Source of the DNA: Opitutia bacterium | GTDB taxonomy: Bacteria; Verrucomicrobiota; Verrucomicrobiia; Opitutales; Seribacteraceae | NCBI GenBank assembly: GCA_018695085.1 | Contig: JABHOU010000363.1 | Coordinates: forward strand, 1-6,525 | DNA: 6,525 bases | Direction: 5' to 3' | Shown: piece after piece, positions 1 through 4,526 of the stretch | Layout: each line of letters starts with the position of its first letter | Position numbering within the stretch: the stretch's first letter is position 1 | Made by a program: the position numbers and the translations under genes | Notes under the pieces: model-generated | Seen by the model: the letters and a program-made list of their open reading frames with translations, nothing else | Database searches by the model: none | What the model was told of the DNA's origin: nothing

Positions 1-638
1 CCGGTGGAGACGACCTGCTGACCCTCGCCTGACGGATTCCCTTGGAGAAAACTACCGATGTAACGCCTGCCCTCAGAATCCTCCAGCATCCCCTCTCCAG
101 AATAAAGCCCTGCCTTGAAAGAACCGACGTAAGTTGTTCCATCGCTCTTAACTAAAGATCCACTTCCCTCGTAGACCCCATTAACAAATGAACCGACGAA
201 GTGATCCCCGTTTGCGACATGAAGCGAACCAGCAAGATATCCCCCTTCCAAATCGAATATTCCAGTGAAAGTGGAACCGTCAGCTTGCCCCATTTTACCC
301 CGTTCAAGCGAATCTCCACGCCAAACCCCCGAGAGGAGAGTCCCATCAACACCACGGAATTCGCCATGAACCATGATGTCAGCTGACCATTGCCCGACAA
401 ATACAGATCCATCAGCTAGATAAAGTGAACCGTAACCATTCCTCTTACCATTTTGCCAAACTCCTACGTATCGAGACAAATTCACATCCGACTTATACCG
501 AAAAGTTCCCTGACCATGGGGCATACCTTCGTGAAAACTCCCAATGTAAACGTCATCGTTTAAGTATCGCCGCTCTCCATATCCTCCGGGTTTTCCAGCT
601 ACGAGTTCGCCATCGTAAACGGATCCATCATCAAAAAC
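1..638 (-). repeat. Tandem MORN repeat array, nine units of about 69 bp
   Basis: The coding sequence repeats with a period of 22-26 codons, mostly exactly 23 (69 bp), across residues 53 to 264 of the MORN protein. Steps between the aromatic-x-Gly marks are 23, 26, 23, 22, 22, 23, 23 and 23. Units 1-3 and 7-9 keep the Gly-x-Gly half of the hairpin best. Units 4-6 are degenerate: unit 5 has Leu-Ser-Gly in place of Tyr-x-Gly, and the GxG motif is lost. The units differ considerably at the DNA level, so this is an old protein repeat and not a recent DNA duplication. The array may continue past the left edge. Confidence 0.85.
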
Positions 639-794
639 ATGACGACCTTTCCTACTTACCGCAGAATGCTCATTTAGAGAATCATCCCGATCGTCCAATG
701 CATTGTCAGTGCCACAACAACAGAAGCAGAAAATCAGAACGGCACTTAAAAAGTGAATGCCTAACTGCGTAATATGTTGGGCAAAGGAACACAT
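1..794 (-). CDS. MORN-repeat protein, probable lipoprotein or membrane-anchored (3' end outside window)
   Basis: The frame is open from an ATG at 794 to the left edge (264 codons visible, no stop), so the C-terminus is missing. Residues 1-28 form a hydrophobic segment ending in a Cys cluster (C23, C25, C26, C27, then Gly). This resembles a lipoprotein signal without a textbook lipobox and without Lys/Arg in its n-region. A polar, Asp-rich spacer (29-52) follows, then nine tandem MORN-type repeats marked by aromatic-x-Gly at residues 60, 83, 109, 132, 154 (Leu here), 176, 199, 222 and 245. Typical units carry YxGxF...G...GxG. MORN repeats are known as beta-hairpin scaffolds that mediate protein or lipid contact and have no catalytic role; the function here is unknown. 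The start lies 7 bases after the gspF stop, with no Shine-Dalgarno, which suggests coupled translation in the same operon. No other ATG, GTG or TTG lies between this ATG and the upstream in-frame stop near 843. The repeat assignment is firm; lipidation and any role in secretion are inference. Confidence 0.88.
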   Translation of the reverse strand, partial: MCSFAQHITQLGIHFLSAVLIFCFCCCGTDNALDDRDDSLNEHSAVSRKGRHVFDDGSVYDGELVAGKPGGYGERRYLNDDVYIGSFHEGMPHGQGTFRYKSDVNLSRYVGVWQNGKRNGYGSLYLADGSVFVGQWSADIMVHGEFRGVDGTLLSGVWRGDSLERGKMGQADGSTFTGIFDLEGGYLAGSLHVANGDHFVGSFVNGVYEGSGSLVKSDGTTYVGSFKAGLYSGEGMLEDSEGRRYIGSFLQGNPSGEGQQVVST

Positions 795-801
795 GACCAG
801 A

Positions 802-2079
802 CTAGAAGGTAATGCTATTGGAAACTTGAAAAATACTTGTAACTATAGAGACGGCAACAAGGGCGACGAGGCCAAAGGCAAAACCCAAAGCACCAGCTGT
901 GACTATCGTAGTCATACGCTTGATCCGCCGTGAAAGTTCCGTCCGAAAGGAGTTAGCGATTTCTTCCAAACTATGGGCTAGATTTCCAGTACGCTCGCCA
1001 ACATCCATGACGTCCAATTGCATGGCCGGCATAAATTCGAACTTGCGCAGGGCTTCTGGTAAAGACTTGCCTTCATTCACAAGTACTCGAGCTGAACGAA
1101 ACTTCACTCGAAAAGAAAGGTTCTTAATGGTACGTTCGGACAACCGAAGGTTTTCAGTTAGTCCAATGCCACTGGTCACGAGCGTTCCCAAAAGACTGTT
1201 GAGCTGGAATAATTCCGAATAATAAATAATTCTACCGATGAGGGGTATTCGCAATACGGTTCGCGAGACGGCAATCCCGCCGGCCTCCGTCTTATTCCAT
1301 TGCCTAATAGCAAAAAAAGCTAGGATCAGACCTAAAATCACGAAGGGTCCAAGAGTCATGACCAAGTCCGACCCCGTGATGAGGGCCTTCGCCATAAAAT
1401 TTAATTCACCTCCAAGAGAATCAAGCATGTCTTGAATTTGAGGAAGAAGATAAAAGAGAAAGAAAAGAACTACGGCAAAAGCAAGAAAACCTATGAAAGA
1501 AGGATAAGCCATACTGCCCAAAACCTTACTTTTAATTTCTCTTTTTTCCTCTAGGTAATCAATAATTCGACGAAGTATTGGGGCTACGTTTCCAGTAGCT
1601 TCACCAGCTTCGATGACATAGGAGGTGGACTCACCGAAATAATCGGGCATCAACCTCATGGCGCGAGCGAGAGATCGCCCCTCCGACAATTCCCGCCAAA
1701 GAGCTCCTGCAATTTCTTTTTGTTGTGGATCGGATAGACGCTGATGCAACAATTTCACCGAATCAGCCACAGGCATCCCACTGCCGTGCAATTCCAGCAA
1801 ACGCTTCATGAATTCAAGTCCGATTTTTTCGTTGGACCCACCAAAAGAAAAGGTCTTTTTCTCAGATGAACCAGTACTAGCATCTGCCTTTGAGACAGTC
1901 TTCACCTTACTCGTTTTGGGCTTTGATTTTCCGGCTCCTCCCCCTTTCGTTTTCACATCGACTGGGGTCAGGCCTTTCCCTCGCAAATGAGATCGTACGG
2001 AACGGCGGTCATCCGCTTCCAATTCGCCCGGTATCGTTCGACCTCGAGCGTCAATGGCTACATAACGAAAAGTTGGCAT
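802..2079 (-). CDS. gspF: Type II secretion inner-membrane platform protein GspF
   Basis: This 425-residue polytopic membrane protein is the T2SS/type IV pilus platform that couples the cytoplasmic ATPase to pseudopilus assembly. Residues 1-42 match the usual GspF/PilC N-terminal module (MPTFRYVAID, then GEL and GLTPVDV). A Lys-rich low-complexity linker follows (43-64, eight Lys and no acidic residue). The first T2SSF domain spans about 88-213, with the conserved GExxGN (159-164) and YP (192-193). The second spans about 293-414, with GERTGN (361-366). Predicted membrane segments lie at about 195-213, 240-258 and 390-417. Length is close to the family norm of about 400. In the second domain the Glu-Pro usually found before the last helix and the Pro within that helix are not evident. 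The ATG lies 36 bases after gspE and has no clear ribosome site. PilC of a type IV pilus is the alternative; the adjacent multi-N-domain secretin favours T2SS. Confidence 0.93.
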   Translation of the reverse strand: MPTFRYVAIDARGRTIPGELEADDRRSVRSHLRGKGLTPVDVKTKGGGAGKSKPKTSKVKTVSKADASTGSSEKKTFSFGGSNEKIGLEFMKRLLELHGSGMPVADSVKLLHQRLSDPQQKEIAGALWRELSEGRSLARAMRLMPDYFGESTSYVIEAGEATGNVAPILRRIIDYLEEKREIKSKVLGSMAYPSFIGFLAFAVVLFFLFYLLPQIQDMLDSLGGELNFMAKALITGSDLVMTLGPFVILGLILAFFAIRQWNKTEAGGIAVSRTVLRIPLIGRIIYYSELFQLNSLLGTLVTSGIGLTENLRLSERTIKNLSFRVKFRSARVLVNEGKSLPEALRKFEFMPAMQLDVMDVGERTGNLAHSLEEIANSFRTELSRRIKRMTTIVTAGALGFAFGLVALVAVSIVTSIFQVSNSITF

Positions 2080-2115
2080 TAGAAAGGCGTAAAGCTACTT
2101 GCATATAATTAGAAA

Positions 2116-3915
2116 TCAAACGGTTTGTTCCACTGCGGGGGTCTCGTCGCCATGGTCATCACCGTTGTCCGTACCAAAACCATCCGAGTAGCGAATCACT
2201 TCGTCGAAAGTGGTAAGACCTCTCTTTATTTGTTCCCAACCGCTTAATTGAAGGCTGCGCATACCTTCTTCGATGGCGACACGGCGGATGTCGGGCGCCG
2301 CCGCGTTTTTGATTACGAGGCTATGAATGGCATCACTCATGGGCATGATTTCGAAAATACCAACGCGCCCTCGATAGCCAAGATTCTGACACTGTTGACA
2401 ACCAACGGATCTCAAGACCTTTCCGGAATTCACAGATTCATCGGCAGGCACACCCAAAAGAGCAAGGTTCGCTAGAAATTGACCTTCATCCATTCCAGCA
2501 GGCGAAGCACACGTGCCACAAAGCCGGCGAACCAGACGTTGGGCAATTACCATCTCTATGGAAGACGCGATCAAAAATGGCTCGATTTCCATATCAATCA
2601 AACGTGTGATTGCTCCAGGAGCGTCGTTAGTATGCAGAGTACTAAGCACGAGGTGACCTGTAAGGGAAGCCCGTATGGCAATGTCGGCGGTCTCGGAGTC
2701 ACGAATTTCACCAACCATGATGACATCGGGATCTTGACGTAGAATTTCTCGAAGTACGCTAGCGAATGTAAAACCGATTTCCGCATTCACTTGGGTTTGG
2801 TTTACTCCTGCAACCTCGTACTCGATCGGATCTTCCACAGTCATAATACGAGTTTCAGGCCTGTGAATTTTACGAATAAACGCAGTCAATGAAGTGGATT
2901 TTCCGGAACCGGTAGGTCCGGTGACAAGAACAATCCCGTGTGGTTTTTCCAAGATCGCGGTGATCATCCTTTCGTCTTTGGCAAGCAGACCAAGTTCCGG
3001 CATGGAAAGAGGTTGGGATTTCTCATTCAAAAGGCGAAGACTTACGCTCTCTCCATAAAGAGTGGGTAGAGTCGAAACACGAATATCAAGATCACTCTGA
3101 CCTTGAGTGAAGGTGATACGCCCCCCTTGGGGTCGACGTTTCTCGGAAATATTGATCCCGCTCATAATTTTTATGCGAGATATTATGGCATCCTGAAAAC
3201 TGCGAAGGTTGTCAGGAACACGAATGGGGACAAGTTGACCATCGATCCTGTAGCGAATTTGGAGAGTTTCCTTGTGAGGCTCGAAATGAATATCGGTCGC
3301 ACGGTCAACGATTGCCCGCTGGATAACTTCATTGACGAACCGAATGATTGCCGCGTTTTGGTCTTCTAGGTCGTCTCCCGCATCGTCTTCTTCTTCAAGA
3401 TCGAGATCTGATTCCTCAAGGCTATCGGCACCTATCCCAAAGTTTTCCGTGATGGCGCGGACCACATTCTCGGGCGACCCAAGAGACCACACGGGTTTCT
3501 TACCTGACACAGCGAAGACCCAACGACTCATCCTGTTTGTCGGTGGCCACACGGTCACGATGGAGATTTTACCTTCCTCGGAACCTTCCAAGGGTAAGCA
3601 ACAGTATGCGTGAATAATTCTCAGAGGTAGAAGCCGAGTAGCATTTTCGGGAATCTTAAAGTCATTCAATACGGGAAAACCAACAAGTTTTCCAACTTCA
3701 GTAAGGGTGTCATCGATGTTCTTGGAGATATTGGATGCGAGAAGGCGTGCTCGGTCCTCCAAGGGGGCCTTCAAAATATTAACCTTGTCAACATCGCTCA
3801 AACCACCGGACCACCAATCGAGTTCCGAAGGTGAAGGTCCACGCGGCGGAGGCATAGCAGTTCTGTCTGATTCCTGCGTCGCGGTTGAATGGGCCTTTTT
3901 TTTCAGCTTAATCAT
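2116..3915 (-). CDS. gspE: Type II secretion ATPase GspE
   Basis: This 599-residue secretion ATPase of the GspE/PilB family would form a cytoplasmic hexamer that powers pseudopilus assembly through GspF. Residues about 50-160 are a divergent MshEN/T2SSE N-terminal region. An acidic linker (164-185, fourteen Asp/Glu and no Lys/Arg) joins it to the catalytic half. Visible motifs in order: ATDIHFEP (206-213), RYRIDG (221-226), Walker A GPTGSGKS (333-340), Asp box around VEDPIEYE (360-367), Walker B DPDVIMVGEIRD (395-406) with the likely catalytic Glu403, and His box STLHTNDAPGA (425-435). A metal-binding pair of CxxC motifs sits at C466/C469 and C506/C509. All catalytic elements are intact, so the enzyme should be active. 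The C-terminus adds a short acidic tail. The ATG lies 5 bases after the upstream gene's stop, which suggests coupled translation; Met21 is a possible alternative start. PilB is the other possible identity. Confidence 0.95.
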   Translation of the reverse strand: MIKLKKKAHSTATQESDRTAMPPPRGPSPSELDWWSGGLSDVDKVNILKAPLEDRARLLASNISKNIDDTLTEVGKLVGFPVLNDFKIPENATRLLPLRIIHAYCCLPLEGSEEGKISIVTVWPPTNRMSRWVFAVSGKKPVWSLGSPENVVRAITENFGIGADSLEESDLDLEEEDDAGDDLEDQNAAIIRFVNEVIQRAIVDRATDIHFEPHKETLQIRYRIDGQLVPIRVPDNLRSFQDAIISRIKIMSGINISEKRRPQGGRITFTQGQSDLDIRVSTLPTLYGESVSLRLLNEKSQPLSMPELGLLAKDERMITAILEKPHGIVLVTGPTGSGKSTSLTAFIRKIHRPETRIMTVEDPIEYEVAGVNQTQVNAEIGFTFASVLREILRQDPDVIMVGEIRDSETADIAIRASLTGHLVLSTLHTNDAPGAITRLIDMEIEPFLIASSIEMVIAQRLVRRLCGTCASPAGMDEGQFLANLALLGVPADESVNSGKVLRSVGCQQCQNLGYRGRVGIFEIMPMSDAIHSLVIKNAAAPDIRRVAIEEGMRSLQLSGWEQIKRGLTTFDEVIRYSDGFGTDNGDDHGDETPAVEQTV

Positions 3916-3920
3916 TTAAA

Positions 3921-4484
3921 TCAAGGCTTCCTCGGCACAACAAGACGCGGTCGCCCGGATGTAGAAGCGGCAGGTCTTGCGGGAACCCTACTAGGAGCTC
4001 GCGGGGGAATCGTAACCGTGCGACGCACGCCCCCAGAGTTAGAGGGAATAACGCGATTGGAGGTGGGGCGTGGAGTCGTTGGTTTTCTGGTAATTGACTT
4101 GGGTTTACCTTGACCGGGAACTGGCAAAGTTTTGTTGGCGGATTCACGAAGAGAAAGAGAAACCCCTCCCTTCAGCTTCAAAACATCATTAGCCTCATCA
4201 AAACTTTCCACTTCGATATTTGCTTCAGTCAAGGCGTCTCCGGGGGTGACCCAATAACCTTTATTTTTAACCTTGTCGTGGATGCTGAAATGCCAAACGT
4301 CCCTGTAGCGAAAAATCCCGCGCAGCTCAAGATTAGGATTTATAGGTTTGGGCTTTGGTGCAACAGGCAGCTGTTTGACAGCAGGAGCAGGAGGGCGGAC
4401 TGTCTTTGCCCCAGGCGGAAGAAAGGGATTACTTTGAGCAAAAAGGGAAGAGACGCTCATGAGCACAAAGAACACGGATTTCAT
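3921..4484 (-). CDS. Exported GspC/PilP-like protein with basic Pro/Arg-rich tail
   Basis: This small protein (187 residues from the ATG) sits between the secretin and ATPase genes. Residues 1-16 look like a signal peptide (MKS, hydrophobic core, LFA before QSNPF). A Pro-rich stretch (about 19-49) precedes one folded-looking segment (about 51-107) with the pattern LELRGIF...WHFSIHD...GYWVTPGDAL...VESFDEAND..LKLKGG. That is the beta-strand/turn order of the homology region of GspC and of PilP, which contacts the secretin N0 domain. The last 73 residues carry 16 Lys/Arg, 15 Pro and no acidic residue, so they are probably disordered. A periplasmic connector between GspD and the inner-membrane platform is therefore the likely role, by inference from pattern and position. 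It lacks the long transmembrane anchor and PDZ or coiled-coil domain of proteobacterial GspC. A TTG directly precedes the ATG in frame (4487) and could also be read as the start; no Shine-Dalgarno is present before either. Confidence 0.78.
   Translation of the reverse strand: MKSVFFVLMSVSSLFAQSNPFLPPGAKTVRPPAPAVKQLPVAPKPKPINPNLELRGIFRYRDVWHFSIHDKVKNKGYWVTPGDALTEANIEVESFDEANDVLKLKGGVSLSLRESANKTLPVPGQGKPKSITRKPTTPRPTSNRVIPSNSGGVRRTVTIPPRAPSRVPARPAASTSGRPRLVVPRKP
3927..3933 (-). promoter_or_regulatory. Possible Shine-Dalgarno for gspE (GAGGAAG)
   Basis: GAGGAAG on the minus strand lies inside the last codons of the GspC-like gene, with 11 bases between its end and the gspE ATG. The GAGG core is 14 bases from the ATG, longer than the usual 5-9, so the site would work poorly or only together with ribosomes finishing the upstream gene. 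It is the only purine-rich site of this kind seen before any of the four start codons in the window. Confidence 0.3.
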
Positions 4485-4526
4485 CAAAATAGGATTCTAA
4501 ATTTCAATTGTTGACGAAAAAAAGCA

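Noticed and set aside
152..412. Minus-strand open frame of 86 codons
   Set aside because: It is a different frame of the same strand as the MORN gene and shows no family features; the MORN frame carries the repeats.
425..772. Open frame of 115 codons on the plus strand
   Set aside because: It lies antisense to the MORN gene, its product is rich in His/Arg/Ser with no recognisable fold, and the opposite strand has a clear repeat protein.
2080..2115. AT-rich gap between gspE and gspF as an internal promoter
   Set aside because: A TATAAT-like string is only approximate and no -35 element is convincingly spaced; 36 bases is ordinary within an operon.
2116..3915. Assignment as PilB/PilC/PilQ of a type IV pilus
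   Set aside because: It cannot be fully excluded from the ATPase and platform alone, but the secretin with N1, N2 and N3 and no AMIN domain, and the GspC-like gene between, fit T2SS better.
4110..4514. Plus-strand open frame of 134 codons
   Set aside because: It is antisense to the GspC-like gene, which has a signal peptide, a folded segment and correct operon spacing. The plus-strand product is not recognisable.
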